Assembly: GCA_958298945.1 (NCBI GenBank)
Contig: OY282606.1
Span: forward strand, 26,261,740-26,325,739
Source of the DNA: Atherix ibis
Lineage: Eukaryota > Arthropoda > Insecta > Diptera > Athericidae
DNA: 64,000 bases
Direction: 5' to 3'
A program made the translations under genes and the position numbers. Below are positions 1-11,225 of the stretch, piece after piece; position 1 is the stretch's first letter, and the number at the start of each line of letters is the position of its first letter. The notes under the pieces were generated by a model. It saw only the letters and a list, made by a program, of their open reading frames with translations. It made no database searches and had not been told where the DNA came from.

Positions 1-752
1 TTTGAAAATAAGGGACCAAATATACTTTATGTAAGGTGTATTGACTGTAATTAAAATTCAATACGATTTGTGAGTTTTAATTAAATTTTATGTCTTATCA
101 AAAACAAACAACAAAAAACAGTAAATTCACGTCAGTCTTAATGATTGTAATTAATCGAACAAATGAAAATTGAAAATTGGAATTAGTACATAATTTTGTT
201 GAGATAAAATTCTTTTGTACAATAGCTAAAAAAATCATTAACAGATTAAAGTTATTGTTTTTAATAAACGTTCGATTTGTGATTGATAAGAAATCCAAAA
301 TTAAATTGCCAAAAAAAAAAAAACACCTGCGCAAATTGATTAAATTTCAAAGAAAAGAAAACGTTTAATTTTTCTGTTCGATTTGACAATTGATTTAACT
401 GAATTTAACCATTTAATCGTGATAATTATTAGTGCTGCAAATTGTCGTCTCATAAAACAATAGTTTTTTAATAATTTTGGTATTCCCAATTTCCTGCTTA
501 CTATTGAGCAGAAACTATGAAATTTTAATCAAAAATAATATTTCTTATGAACATAATTTTGAATTTATAAGAAATTTTTAAATTTATGAGCACATGTCAT
601 GGAATATTTCCATAATTATTTGTTATTTGAAAAGTTTATAATGTGCATTTTTATTGGAGAAATTTTTATCGAAAGGAATTTGAAATTATCGATTTTTAAG
701 TGACCGAAATAAAATTCCAATAAATACCATATTAAATATATAATATTTAAAA
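1..752. other. AT-rich noncoding stretch
   Basis: Very AT-rich sequence with short homopolymer runs. The only open frames are short, lysine/phenylalanine-rich and overlap on both strands, as expected from base composition. I see no gene, RNA or repeat here; intron or intergenic DNA. Confidence 0.6.
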
Positions 753-2630
753 ATAAACTTACTATTCAATTTATGGTGTTCGGAAAGGAATGTTAAATAA
801 TAGAACATACTTTAAATTGTCTTGATTTTTTAATTTTTTATTTTATTATATTGCTTGGATCTTGCCATTATGCACTAAATATAATTTTATTCATTAGTCA
901 CCATGAGACTTCTTGCAGGAAATAATTTTTTTGTGGTAATTTTTGTTGAGTTTTTTTGCACATTTTGGCCAATAATTTTTCAAAAGATCTAGAATTAGAG
1001 GATTCCTAATAAAGTTCGAAATTTTTCTTGTTATTAGGCTTGTGGTGTCATTTTGTTGATACCACACATGGTACAGATGAAAATGTTCAAATTAGAATTG
1101 ACAGTAACAATCTTGTCTATTTTATTTTAATAGAAATGCGTTCCAATGACACCTAGAAATGAAAATGCACACTATACAGTAACTTTTCGCCGATACAATG
1201 GCTTCTCCACAATCCGTTGTGGTTTTTTCTGAGCACCATATTAACGTTTTCACCAAGCCTCGTCGCTGAAGATTTTCGGTAGAAATTTTCTTTAGAAACT
1301 TTTAGTAGAAATTTTCAGTAAGAATTTTCCTTAGAAATTTTCAGTAGAAATTTTCAGTAGAAACTTTCAATAGAAATTTTCAGTAGAAATTTTCTGTAGA
1401 AATTTTCTTAGTAGTAATTTTGAGTAGAAATATTGAGTAGAAATTTTCTGTAGAAACTTTCAGTAGAAACTTTCAGTAGAAATTTTCAGTAGAAATTTTC
1501 AGTAGAAATTTTCAGTAGAAATTTTCAGTAGAAATTTTCAGTAGAAATTTTCAGTAGAAATTTTCAGTAGAAATTTTCAGTAGAAATTTTCAGTAGGAAT
1601 TTTCCTTAGAAAAATCCTTAGAAATTTTCAGTAGTAATTTTTAGTAGCAATATTCAGTAGCAATTTCCAGTAGAAACTTTCAGTAGAAATTTTCAGTAGA
1701 AATTTTCAAGAGAAATTTACAGTAGAAATTTTCTGTAGAATTTTTCTGTAGAAATTTACTTAGTAGAAATTTTGAGTAGAAACTTTCAGTAGAAATTTTC
1801 AGTAGAAATTTTCAGTAGAAATTTTCAGTAGAAATTTTCAGTAGAAATTTTCAGTAGAAATTTTCAGTAGAAATTTTCAGTAGAAATTTTCAGTAGAAAT
1901 TTTCAGTAGAAATTTTCAGTAGAAATTTCCAGTAGGAATTTTCTTTAGAAAAATCCTTAGAAATTTTCAGTAGTAATTTTTAGTAGCAATATTCAGTAGC
2001 AGTTTCCAGTAGAAACTTTCAGTAGAAATTATCAGTAGAAATTTTCAAGAGAAATTTTCAGTAGAAATTTTCAGTATAAATTTTCAGGAGAAATTTACTT
2101 AGTAGAAATTTTGAGTAGAAATATTGAGTAGAAATTTTGAGTAGAAACTTTCAGTAGAAATTTTCAGTAGAAATTGTCAGTAGAAATTTTCAGTAGAAAT
2201 TTCCAGTAGGTATTTTCCTTAAAAAAATCCTTAGAAATTTTCAGTAGTAATTTTTAGTAGGAATATTCAGTAGCAATTTTCAGTAGAAACTTTCAGTAGA
2301 AATTTTCAGTAGAAATTTGCAGTAGAAATTTTCAAGAGAAATTTTCAGAAGAAATTTTCAAGAGAAATTTTCAGTGAAAATTTTCAAGAGAAATTTTCAG
2401 TAGAAATTTTCAATAGGAACTTTCAGTAGGAATTTTCATTTGAAATTTTTTCGTCGAAAAATTAGCATCGAAAGCCGGTTGGCTGACTCCCTAATCCTCT
2501 GTGGTTAAAAAACCCACAATGTAAAATATAATGCCAAGAACAAATGTCACCTTTAATGACACATACATTTGACAACTGTCCAGTGGCAGGACTGTACTTT
2601 CCAAACCGCGAAATGAATAACTTTTCATTT
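753..2630 (-). mobile_element. Fam-1 mariner-like remnant split by a 13-bp minisatellite
   Basis: A decayed Tc1/mariner element read on the minus strand. Its 5' end (about 2560-2630) has the family's TGACA/TGTCA motifs and a CTTTCC...CGAAATG terminus. Its 3' end (about 753-790) has a GTGTTCGGAAAG terminus. Between them are decayed transposase pieces: a minus-strand EKPLYRRKVTV-like stretch near 1190, and the GCTGAAG and CGAAAAATTA segments that flank the first catalytic Asp codon in other copies (16640-16670, 17180-17210). Those two segments are now about 1.18 kb apart because a minisatellite lies between them. No frame is open. Outer boundaries are approximate; family membership rests on comparison with the other copies in this window. 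Confidence 0.7.
1270..2450. repeat. 13-bp minisatellite array 1 (AGTAGAAATTTTC)n
   Basis: About 90 head-to-tail units of AGTAGAAATTTTC and variants. The centres (about 1490-1600 and 1795-1930) are nearly perfect; the edges are more diverged. A variant block containing CTTAGAAAAATCCTTAG recurs near 1601, 1942 and 2215, giving a higher-order repeat of about 340 and 275 bp. The array has no reading frame of its own. It lies inside a Fam-1 mariner remnant, and the same unit forms the second array at 53960-55290. Confidence 0.95.
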
Positions 2631-2639
2631 ATTTATTAG

Positions 2640-3960
2640 GTTATTTATTATAAGACATTTTAAAAGTTGGTATATTAACAATAAATCAGCATTTAGATAT
2701 CAGATAATGTATCTTTACCTTACAAAACTATCTAAATCGTTTCAATTCAAATTCAAAAACTTTCTTTAATGCTTTTTTTTTTAAAAATATTATTTAAATT
2801 ATCAAAAAATTTGTTGATTTTTCCAATATTTCTGCAACAATTCTTTTCGAAAGCAAACAAAATAATTTTCAACTAGAAATTGCCAATCTCACGTGATCCC
2901 CTTTTTTCGTGCTAATTTGTAATAAATTCACGGAAAAAATCAACTTTAATAAATTGATGATAATTTTAAATGAAAATGAATTTGTTTTCTTTCCAAAATC
3001 GGATATGAAATCAAAAAGAATCTTTTTCGATATTTTATTCTGTATTCGTTGTTAGCCTACTTTAAATGGTAAATGTGCAGAAATTCTTGGATTAAATTTT
3101 TTCGAAAGTTCACATTCGAATCCATTGAAGCGAAAGAATTTGCATGACACTTAATCGTATCGTTAACTTTTAATGAGGAAAAGAAAAAGGTGAACTGTTT
3201 TTTTTTTTTGTATGAGTAGAATTTTTTTTTCTGACCACTTCACTTGGTCACTTTTAATCAAAAAAAAAGACAAAACTAAAAACGCAAAATACGAAATACC
3301 CACGCGCGTTGAAAATGCTCTTAATTAAACCGATTGGGGAGAAGAGCTCCATTTGATGAAAGTTCAATAAGACTTTGTTGATCGATCAAATGTAGTGCCG
3401 TCAGTTATTTATAATTTTTTTTGCTTATAATAAAAAACTGGATGGATTAATTACTTTTCCACAAATATTATTTTCTTTATAATTTCTTGCAAGTTTTTCT
3501 GCTCGAATTGCGACAGTTTTCTCGATCATCTGGTAGTGATCACCTCGATCTGATCGAGTTTTTAATGCGCTTTTGTCTTGCCGTTTTCATGCAGGAATTT
3601 GAAGATCATTAACGATTATGGTAATATTATGTCAATTGGTTTTGAGAAATTATTTGGTTAACAGTGAAATAATTTCATATAATTGTGATCTTTGTAGAAT
3701 TGCTCTCAATTGCTTTAAACTGGTAAATTGTAGACATTATTTAGGCGGAAAAGAAAAGTTTTAAATGTAAAAATTTGTTAACCATCAAATCTTTGTGCAA
3801 TTGTCATTTAGAACTGAAGCCGTTAAACATAGATCAGTCATCGATAGTAGTAGTTTATAACACTAAAGTTTTTATTAGAACTATTTAGACTGTAATTTTT
3901 GAACAAAAATAATATTTTCGAAAAAAACAATATTTATTATTAAAAAAGCTATACTCACTG
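2640..3960. other. AT-rich noncoding stretch
   Basis: No open frame, RNA or repeat that I recognise. The less AT-rich patch at about 3500-3600 (TCGATCATCTGG, GTGATCACCTCGATCTGATCG) is rich in short palindromic GATC-type words and could be regulatory, but nothing proves it. Confidence 0.5.
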
Positions 3961-3969
3961 AAGAATTTT

Positions 3970-4510
3970 TCCTGAGCTCTTTGACGTTATAGTAGTTCAC
4001 CAAAATGACTGTAGAGTTGCTGGAATAAAAATGGCCGCCACGTGACTTCTTGCAGGGATCGGTTCTTTTATAGTAATTTTTAATGACATTCGTTCATTTC
4101 GGGTTGTAATTCGATCATTACTTGCCGGATGTTAGTATATAAATGCTCATAGGTTTCAGGTTTGTTTGCGAAAACAGGATCTTCTGTGTAGCGCAACAAT
4201 AAAAAGTCCGATGCCGTCAAACCGCATGATCTTGAAGGCCAACTGACTTCACTAAATCTCTACTTGAAATTTTTCCATCTTAGTAATTTTTCCATGTTGC
4301 GGTTTTAGTAAAACCACTTGTAGCCCACAAAAATGAAAAATCTAACTACAATTTTAATTGGCAAACCCTAATCTGAAACAAATGCCACTTGGGAGAACAT
4401 ATATGAGTGACAGCTGTCAAATGACAGCACTGTTTTTTCCGAATTACGATACAGATAACCCTCTACAATCAGCAATGCTGACTTCACTTTTAACTGATAA
4501 GTCCGAATCT
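3970..4510 (-). mobile_element. Fam-1 mariner-like remnant
   Basis: Minus-strand fragment of Fam-1. The 5' end (4390-4500) includes the TGACAGCTGTCA palindrome at 4408-4419 and the degraded terminus CCGAATTACG...GATAACCCT. The opposite end keeps the conserved 3' coding block, seen on this strand as GACTTCTTGCAGGGATC (about 4043). Between them is a run equivalent to the third-catalytic-residue region (CCGATGCCGTCAAACCGC; minus-strand RSCGLTASD-like). The coding region has lost hundreds of bases and has many stops. Boundaries are approximate. Confidence 0.6.
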
Positions 4511-5487
4511 CAAAGTACGAGTACTGAAGGATGATAGATTTTACCTAATTACACAGTACTGAAAGATTATTACAAAAAAATGAATGATTAGTAATTATTT
4601 CGATCATAAAATGTATTATTATTTTCGCTTGTTCTTACCTCTGCACATATATTTATGAATCCATAATCTAGTCAATTGGAATTAACTCAATCAATTAACT
4701 ATCAACAATTTACCAACGTGGAAGAGAAATGACCATAATTTAAACTGCTGCAATCGAATAAAGAAAAGAAAGCCGCCGCCTTCTCACAAGAGTCTTCCCA
4801 TTCGCATTAAGAAGTTGATGAGGTCTTATTACCTCCGCCGGTACTAAACATTTGTTGTTATTACAATTACTTAAAAAGTAACCTTTCATTTAATTTAATG
4901 TCTGTGAACAGGTGTACGTACCTGCACTTCTAATAATACCTTAAAGTACTTTGATTTTATGTGTTTTACTTACGAGTAATTATTAGGTTTTTTCTGCATT
5001 TGTTGTTGTTGTTGTTGTTTATTTTCATAAAGTTTATCTAGAATCAAATAGCACGTGTTCGATTATTTTATTTACATGGACTCCCCCCCAGACTCCTCTT
5101 CAAATCTGTTGATTGTATTGATAAAAATTATAATTTTTAAATAAATTCGTTTTTATGTAGTTTTTGTTGAAAAAATTAATTTATTCTAGCAATTATTATA
5201 AAATGATGGCATCGATAATTAATTGAACAATAATTACTGCACTACGAGTAATTATTTTGTGCAAATGAATTTTATATTTACTGCAGTGAAATTTTCTTTT
5301 TTTTTCGACAACTTTAATTGCTTAATTATTGTAATGTACTTTTAACCTGTGCTTATAATTATTTATTCATTATTCGATAATTATTTTCTGTATGCAAAAA
5401 TGGTAATTGTTTATATAAACTCTGAAAATCGTATTTATTTATTGTATTGTAAGAATTCTATTTATATTAAGGAAGCGTCAAATTTAC
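4511..5487. other. AT-rich noncoding stretch with (TTG)n microsatellite
   Basis: Nothing coding recognised. A short TTG microsatellite lies at about 5000-5019. The small open frame overlapping 5349-5570 runs into the next mariner remnant and is rich in I, Y and N, so I treat it as chance. Confidence 0.5.
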
Positions 5488-6385
5488 AAATTTCTAAGTC
5501 TAAATTAGTTTTTCATACTAATAAAGGGCTATCCATTTCGTGGTTCGGAAAATGTAGTCCCAGAATTTGACAGCTGTCAGTTGTAGATGTCATCCAAGGC
5601 GGCATTTGTCTAGTTAAATGGTTTGCCATTTTTACGCTGTGAATCACCAAGATGAGACGCATTTATCGCTCATTGGATACGTATGTAAGTGAAATTATCA
5701 TATTTGAGGCTCTGAAAACCCACAAGTGACTGTGACGAAATCATTGTATCTGTGCATTGTCTTTAGTTATAAAAAAGTAATAAAGTGCGTTTTCTTTGGT
5801 AATGAGGCTGATATCTCTCAAGTTGGATATGACAATAACCAAAACTGCCGTATATGAGGCTCTGAAAACCCTGATTGTATCAGGCAGAAAGTGACTTTTG
5901 GTATGTATTTTGGTCTAAAGGTGTCTTTGGGGCGAATTTCTTTAAAAGTGAAATTTCTAAGTCTAATTTGGTTTTTCACACTAATAAAGGGTTATTCATT
6001 CCGTGGTTCGGAAAGTGTAGTCCTAGCATTTGACAGCTGTCAGTTGTAGATGTCATCCAAGGCGGCATTTGTCTAGTTTAATGGTTTGCCATTTTTACAC
6101 TGTGAATCAACAAGATGAGGCTCATCACGCTCATTGGATATGTATGTAGGTGAAATTGCCATATTTGAGGCTCTGAAAACCCACAAGTGACTGTGACGAA
6201 ACCATTGTATCTGAGAAAAGTGCGTTTTCTTTGGTAATTAGGCTTATATCTCGTAAGTTGGATATGACAATAACCAAAACTGCCATACATGAGGCTTTGA
6301 AAACCCCGATTGTATACGAAAAAAGTGACTATAGGTGTGCATTTTGATCTTAAGGTGTCATTGGGCCGAATTTTTTTGTAAGTGA
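5488..6385. repeat. Tandem duplication inside a Fam-1 copy (2 x about 440-463 bp)
   Basis: Unit 1 (about 5488-5950) and unit 2 (about 5951-6385) both start with ATTTCTAAGTCTAA, pass through the element terminus and the TGACAGCTGTCA palindrome (5568 and 6031), and end with a CGAATTT(C/T)TTT...AAGTG block. They differ by scattered substitutions and small deletions. The duplication includes flanking sequence to the left of the terminus, so it happened after insertion. Confidence 0.85.
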
Positions 6386-6860
6386 AAGACTTTTTTTTGC
6401 CTGAACTTGTAGATATGAATTTAGCCTATATGTGATTTTAATAAGCCACACAACCCAACAAATTTTGATTTTATTTCGCGAAAAGTTCTTAGAATACATA
6501 ATTTTTTAGATATTTGGTGATACCAATTGAACTGCAAAATCGTGTGATTGGCTGCAGTTGGAATTTTTGTTGTTGTAGGGCTTTACAACGGATCGTGTTT
6601 ATGCAAACAATTTCTTAGAGTATTTAAAAACCAACATTCGATCAAGAAATTATAGCTTCAAATGTGTGATAAAGTTATCAAAAATTACCTCAAAACGATT
6701 GAGTCCTGCAAGAAGTCTCGTGAGTGTCCTCTGAATGATGTTATTTGCTATAAATTATGACAAGGCCTGAATATACTATAATAAAAGTTCTATTAATATC
6801 TGAACGATAAAATGTATTTTATTTATCGTTACTTTCCAAAGCACAAATTATACAACTCGA
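5488..6860 (+). mobile_element. Fam-1 mariner-like remnant with duplicated 5' half
   Basis: Plus-strand Fam-1 copy. It begins with ATAAAGGGCTATCCATTTCG (about 5521) and the TGACAGCTGTCA palindrome (5568-5579). The first 460 bp are present twice in tandem. After the second copy comes the remainder of the transposase region: a third-catalytic-residue-like stretch at about 6530-6570, then TCCTGCAAGAAGTCTCGTGAG at 6705 (the C-terminal block), and a 3' terminus with ACTTTCCAAAGCACAAATTATACAA near 6830-6855. All frames are full of stops. Confidence 0.7.
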
Positions 6861-6876
6861 AAAATTGTGAAATATA

Positions 6877-7938
6877 GGTTTTTCCAATAAGAGTGATATG
6901 ATTTCTAAGTGACGTTTCGGCCATTTGTAATGTGTCATGATCTGTAATTTTTTTCTTCATTGTCTTCAGTACTGTTTACAATTTCATCATGGAGAGATAT
7001 ACGCAATAACAACGTTTACAAATTATTCAATTTTATTATCAAAATAATCGTTCTCCAATTGCAACTTTTCGTGCGCTTTTGGCATTTTATGGTCGTAATA
7101 ATCGTCCAACTGTGCTCGCTATACGTTGAATTGTTAAAAATTTTGAACGTACATTTTCTTTACATAATGTACAAGTGCTAATAAGACAAAGAACCGCTCG
7201 AAGTAATGAAAATATTGCTGCCCTTCAGGCAAGTGTTGCTGAAGACCGCAATTTGTCGATTCCAAGACGTTCTCAAGAATTGGGACTGTCTCAAACCACA
7301 ACCTGGCTGAACACCCATTACATTCACCTAAATTGACAATTTGGTGTGGTTTTTAGTCTGGTGGAATCATCAGACTTCTTTCGAAATGAAGCTGGTAACA
7401 CCGTTACTGTCAATGGAGAGCGGTATAGATCGATGATAACCAACTTTTTATGGCCGAAATTGGAAGAAGTTGATCTTGACAACATCTGGTTCCAACAAGA
7501 CGAGGCTACGTACCACACAGCACGTGCAACAACCGAATTATTGCGAAAAAAGTTTGGAGATTTGATTATTTCAAGAAATTGTGACATTGAATGGCCTCCA
7601 AGAAGTTGTGATTTAACACCATTAGACTATTTCTTGTGGGGTTATTTGAAGTCATTGGTCTTTAGCAATAAACCAGACTCTTTCCAAGCTTTAGAAGTGA
7701 ATATTGAACGTGCTATTCATGACATACGACTTGATTTAGTGCAAAAGGTGCTCGAAAATTCAGTTCATCGAATTCGTTCCTGCAAAAGAAGTCGTGGAGG
7801 CCATTTGAATAACGTTTTATTCAGAACTTAATTGTATCGATTGTACTTTACATTAAATAAAAAAAACATTTGAATTTCCTTAACAATTAGTGTGTTTTTT
7901 TTTAAAAAAGAAATCATATCACTCCTTTTGGAAAACTC
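6877..7938 (+). mobile_element. Fam-5 DD41D mariner, internally deleted
   Basis: A Tc1/mariner element of about 1.06 kb bounded by imperfect inverted repeats. The left end (6877-6905) and the inverted right end (7910-7938) share GAGTGATATGATTTC plus TTTTCCAA with few mismatches, and TATA flanks both sides, as expected for a TA target duplication. The element carries one broken transposase. Because the terminal repeats are still well preserved, it could in principle have been moved by a transposase supplied from elsewhere. Confidence 0.85.
6989..7831 (+). pseudogene. Fam-5 transposase pseudogene (DD41D type)
   Basis: Remnant of a cut-and-paste DDE/D transposase. A start-like ATG lies at 6989, followed by an interrupted N-terminal helix-turn-helix region with early stops and then the NLSIPRRSQELGLSQTTTW block (about 7250-7305). 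At about 7305 the sequence jumps to GVVFSLVESSDFF, so roughly 100 codons, including the first catalytic Asp, are missing. The open C-terminal half (7346-7831, 161 codons) keeps WFQQDEATYHTA with the second Asp and RSCDLTPLDYFLWGY with the third. I count 41 residues between these Asp residues, the spacing of the DD41D (rosa-like) group. It ends with RSRGGHLNNVLFRT, the usual C-terminal block. It cannot encode an active enzyme. Confidence 0.85.
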
Positions 7939-7942
7939 TATA

Positions 7943-8953
7943 CAAATTGGACAACTCGCAAAATTATAAAAAAAATTTATGAAAATATGCAAAATTAATT
8001 TTTTTTTTAAATACAAAACTCCAAAATTTGAGTCACACAACAAATTATTGAGGATAAATTAAAATACCTTTTTTATCAGGATGAGAATTATTTTAATTTT
8101 TATTTATCCTAAAATATTCACCCCGAAATTTTAACTAAATTTACTGTAAAAGATACAATTACCTTTGCGTATTAATGGTTTTGTGAGAATTTTCTAAGAA
8201 TTCAAAACGTACAATTACGGCCAATCCCCTATATTTATTATAGCCCCTATAAATTCACACCTTAAATTTATTTAAATTCCCCCCTAAAAGAGATGCATTC
8301 GTCTGGAAATTTATAAACCATGTGCTATGGTCGGAAGGGTTTTTTTTGTTGCTAAAAGTTAATAAATTTGATGGATTTTTAGTGGAAAAACTAATTTACA
8401 AACTTACGTGGGCAAGTTTAATTACTAAATAATAATTTATAGGAATTTCTGAAAATAGTAAATTTTAACAAAACTCGCATGAGACATTGTTTGTTTGCAT
8501 AGTAAAATAATAAATTTTTCTTTTTCAATCGTTAAAGTAATAGAAAAAAGTTTAGAAAATTATTTAAATAGAAAATATGCAGAAAATTGCATTTTAATGT
8601 TAAGTGCATTAGTACGAATAGTATTTTTAAAGATAGACCTCAGTCGTGTTTTTTATTTATGAACAAGGTTTTTTCTTCAAAATAAAAAATATATACAATA
8701 TTTACACTTTGAATGTCTCATTAATATGTCAATTAATTGTTGAAGTATAGACAAATGTTAATTATTAATTATCAATAAACTGAGCAGAAAAATGTTAAAA
8801 ATCTCGAAAAGCAATTTACGTTTTTTTGTTGATAAATCGCATGAAATTCTCCGACTAAGAGAATTTGTAGCTAAGAATTTTTTTTTTAGTTTTTATTACC
8901 TTTAATTTGCAATTGATTTTTTTACGAAACTATTTTTATTGGACACATTTCAG
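7943..8953. other. AT-rich stretch, probably the intron upstream of the TESK exon
   Basis: AT-rich with no convincing reading frame. It ends in a pyrimidine-rich tract and ACATTTCAG acceptor immediately before the kinase exon. The preceding kinase exon, which should encode the glycine-rich loop, was not found here or further upstream by eye. Confidence 0.55.
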
Positions 8954-9075
8954 GTGACACATCGAACAACTGGACAAGTCATGGTACTAAAAATGAACCA
9001 ATTGAGATCGAATCGACCAAATATGCTGCGCGAAGTACAACTGCTTAACAAACTGTCGCATCCAAACATATTAAG
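8954..9075 (+). CDS. cdi: Exon of TESK-family protein kinase (center divider-like)
   Basis: A 122-nt internal exon (40 codons plus two bases) between acceptor ACATTTCAG and donor AAG|GTAAAC. It encodes [20 protein letters not shown] and then [20 protein letters not shown]. This is kinase subdomains II-III: exon residue K13 in VMVLKM is the ATP-anchoring beta-3 lysine, and E27 in LREVQLL is its alpha-C glutamate partner. The wording matches the testis-specific kinase / LIM-kinase branch, closest from memory to Drosophila center divider. Family members are dual-specificity kinases that phosphorylate cofilin and control actin. The exon starts in phase 0 and ends after two bases of an Arg codon. 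The next exon should begin with an FMGVCV-like sequence; I found none downstream in the window, which implies a very long intron or a truncated gene copy. The symbol is by homology only. Confidence 0.85.
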
Positions 9076-9731
9076 GTAAACCATACATAATATATTGATT
9101 AAAGTTATATTATTCTTTTTGTTGGAAAATATATATTTAGATGGATAGCAGAGATTTATAACTGACATGAACTAATTTTTATAGTATATTTTACAAGCCA
9201 CCAACCAGACTTGTTTATGGTGGTGAATGTATCCATCTTCTTTGGCAATGTTAATTAATTATTTATCGATAAAAGTGACATAAATGCTTCGTATTTTTGA
9301 GCTTATATAGAAATCAATTAATTCAAGTAAATTCATTTAAGCATATATCAATTATTAAATTGATAGTAGAGGGAGAAATGATGATGATGAAAAGTTATTT
9401 CTATCCAAGTTGACATTGTTATTTATTTGGTGATGGCCTAAAAATGTCTAAACTTGAGTTGTTGAGATGCTTGATCATTACTCGGCTTTTTTTCTCTCTC
9501 TCAATCAAATCAGTTTTTTTATTCAATATATAATTGAATTTCATATTATTTAAGATAAAAACAGTTTTTTTTTTTTAAATAAATTTTCCTAATGAAAAAA
9601 GTCTATTTTTCGGTTGATTTTTATTTTTAAAAAATACATTGTGTACAGTTAAAAAAATTGGTAAAAATACAAATTTGAAAAATCTTTCACATTCCTTTTT
9701 TATCAATATAGTGACGCCCGTTTTACCATCA
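9076..9731. other. Intron sequence after the TESK exon
   Basis: AT-rich intronic DNA starting with the GTAAAC donor. It has no reading frame or RNA gene that I recognise. A GATGATGATGA run lies near 9379. Confidence 0.55.
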
Positions 9732-9733
9732 TA

Positions 9734-9981
9734 CGAGGTCTGTTGAATTTCCGTTCGTTACGTCTATTCGATTTTCGAAGACGAGCCAATATGCGTGCAA
9801 GCAAACAGTGAAAATGGCAAGCAAAGCAGCTGTCAAAAATTAACTGAACATTCAAAATGGCCGAACTTGTCGTTATATTTGAGAGACATGAGTACCAACA
9901 TAACGCAACAACAAAATAGAAAATCGAATATACGTAACCCGCGGAAATTCAAAGTTCGCGATACTTTCTGAACAGACCTTG
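9734..9981. mobile_element. Fam-3 short fold-back derivative (248 bp)
   Basis: A miniature derivative of the Fam-3 mariner with TA on both sides (9732-9733 and 9982-9983). The left end CGAGGTCTGTTGAATTTCCG runs into GTTACG...ATTCGATTTTCG. The right end is the inverted GTATATTCGATTTTC...GTTCAGAAAG arm. In the longer Fam-3 copies the GTTACG(T)ATATTCG block belongs only to the 5' end, so both ends here are 5'-type and the element is a fold-back. The right arm also carries the 5' leader (CAAAATGGCCGAACTTG, AAGCAAAGCAGCTGTCAA). It has no coding region. Confidence 0.75.
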
Positions 9982-10155
9982 TACACATGTTTCGAGACTG
10001 CCAAACCAATCAAAGTATCTTTTCTAATGAGGATTCCACCTCTTGTAGAGATCCTTAAACACCTTATTTCCTTCCCAGTCCTGTTTTTAATCTATTCAAA
10101 GTAAAATTATGAAATATATTTTAAATTTCTTGTTTCATCCTAGCAGAAAAGAAAT

Positions 10156-11225
10156 GAATTTTTCATTGGGGAACAAAAAAAAATGACACGTGGGCTTAGG
10201 ACCATACGAGGGACGGGAAGTGGGGGGGGGGTTAATGTTGAATAATTATCTTTGACAAAATCTGGTTGATGGAGATGGCCACGTGACGGGAGGTCCTGAT
10301 ATAGTGGACCATCCAAGTATGTCCAGCGTCCTATCTGAGACGAAGCACTCATTTTTTCAACATTTCAAGACCCACCTTGCTTCTTGATTTAAATGGACGT
10401 GTGATAATGTCTAAATATCCTATTTCTTCAAGGACTTCTTTATGAAAAAAAAATTATAATAATTGATGGTCTGACCTCACAAGAGGTCGCTTCCCAATTT
10501 CGTCTTAAAAGCGTCCCTGAGAGAGATTCCTCTTCAGCTACTTTTTGGAACCCCAAAAATGCCATATGCCACCAAAACTCTAGGCTCATTGTACCTTTTC
10601 GTAACCCAAACTTGCAGATTCATAAAGTTTGCTGTTCTGAAGAGAACTTTACTTATCACTTTAGGGTCTATAGGGTCGAATTTTTCTTTGGGGAACAGAA
10701 AAAAAATGTCACGTGGTCTTAGGACCATTGCAAGGAAGGAAGTGGAGGGGAGGGGGTGTTGAACCGTTTTCTCCGACAAAAGCTGGTTAATGAAGATGGC
10801 CACGTGACAGGCGGTCTTGACATAGTGGACCATCCAAGTATGTGCAGTGTCCGATTTGAGACGAAGCATCCAATTTCAAGACCCACCGAAATCCCATTCT
10901 CCGAGAAAAGATTGTTGATTTAAATGGACGTGTGATAAGGTCTAAAATATCCGATCTGATATAATGAATCCTATTTCTTCAAGGACTTCTTTATGAAAAA
11001 AAAATTATAATAATTGATGGTCTGACCTCACAAGAGGTCGCTTCACATTTTCGTCAGATATTGCTGTTGAAAGATTCTTTTGCTTCTCGGAACTCCAAAA
11101 ATGCCTTATGTTACCGAAAATCTGGTGCTCTGGATAAGAAAAGTTTCCTTTATACTAATTGCACCTTTTAGTAACCCAAACTCTGAAGAGAACTTTCCTT
11201 ATCACCTTAGGGTCTATAGGGTCGC
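10156..11225 (-). pseudogene. Tandemly duplicated mariner transposase remnant (DD34D type)
   Basis: Two direct copies, about 10156-10677 and 10678-11225. Each opens with GAATTTTTC(A/T)TTGGGGAACA, and each contains GGACTTCTTTATG and TGATGGTCTGACCTCACAAG. Read on the minus strand, both decode to a decayed transposase C-terminal half: CHVAIFINQLLSEKTVQH, a proline-rich stretch and (I/F)FLFPKEKF, matching the HDNA..H / SPDLAPCDFFLFPK region of DD34D mariners. Frames are shifted and stops interrupt them. Each copy carries a G-rich tract (GGGGGGGGGG near 10221; GGAGGGGAGGGGG near 10743) where the SPDLAP codons should be. I did not identify terminal repeats. Confidence 0.6.

Noticed and set aside
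1270..2450. Regular short repeats that might suggest a CRISPR array
   Set aside because: Units are head-to-tail 13-mers with no unique spacers, and the DNA is eukaryotic; this is a minisatellite.
8950..9168. A 72-codon minus-strand frame
   Set aside because: It is the shadow of the TESK exon, which has splice sites and catalytic residues on the plus strand.
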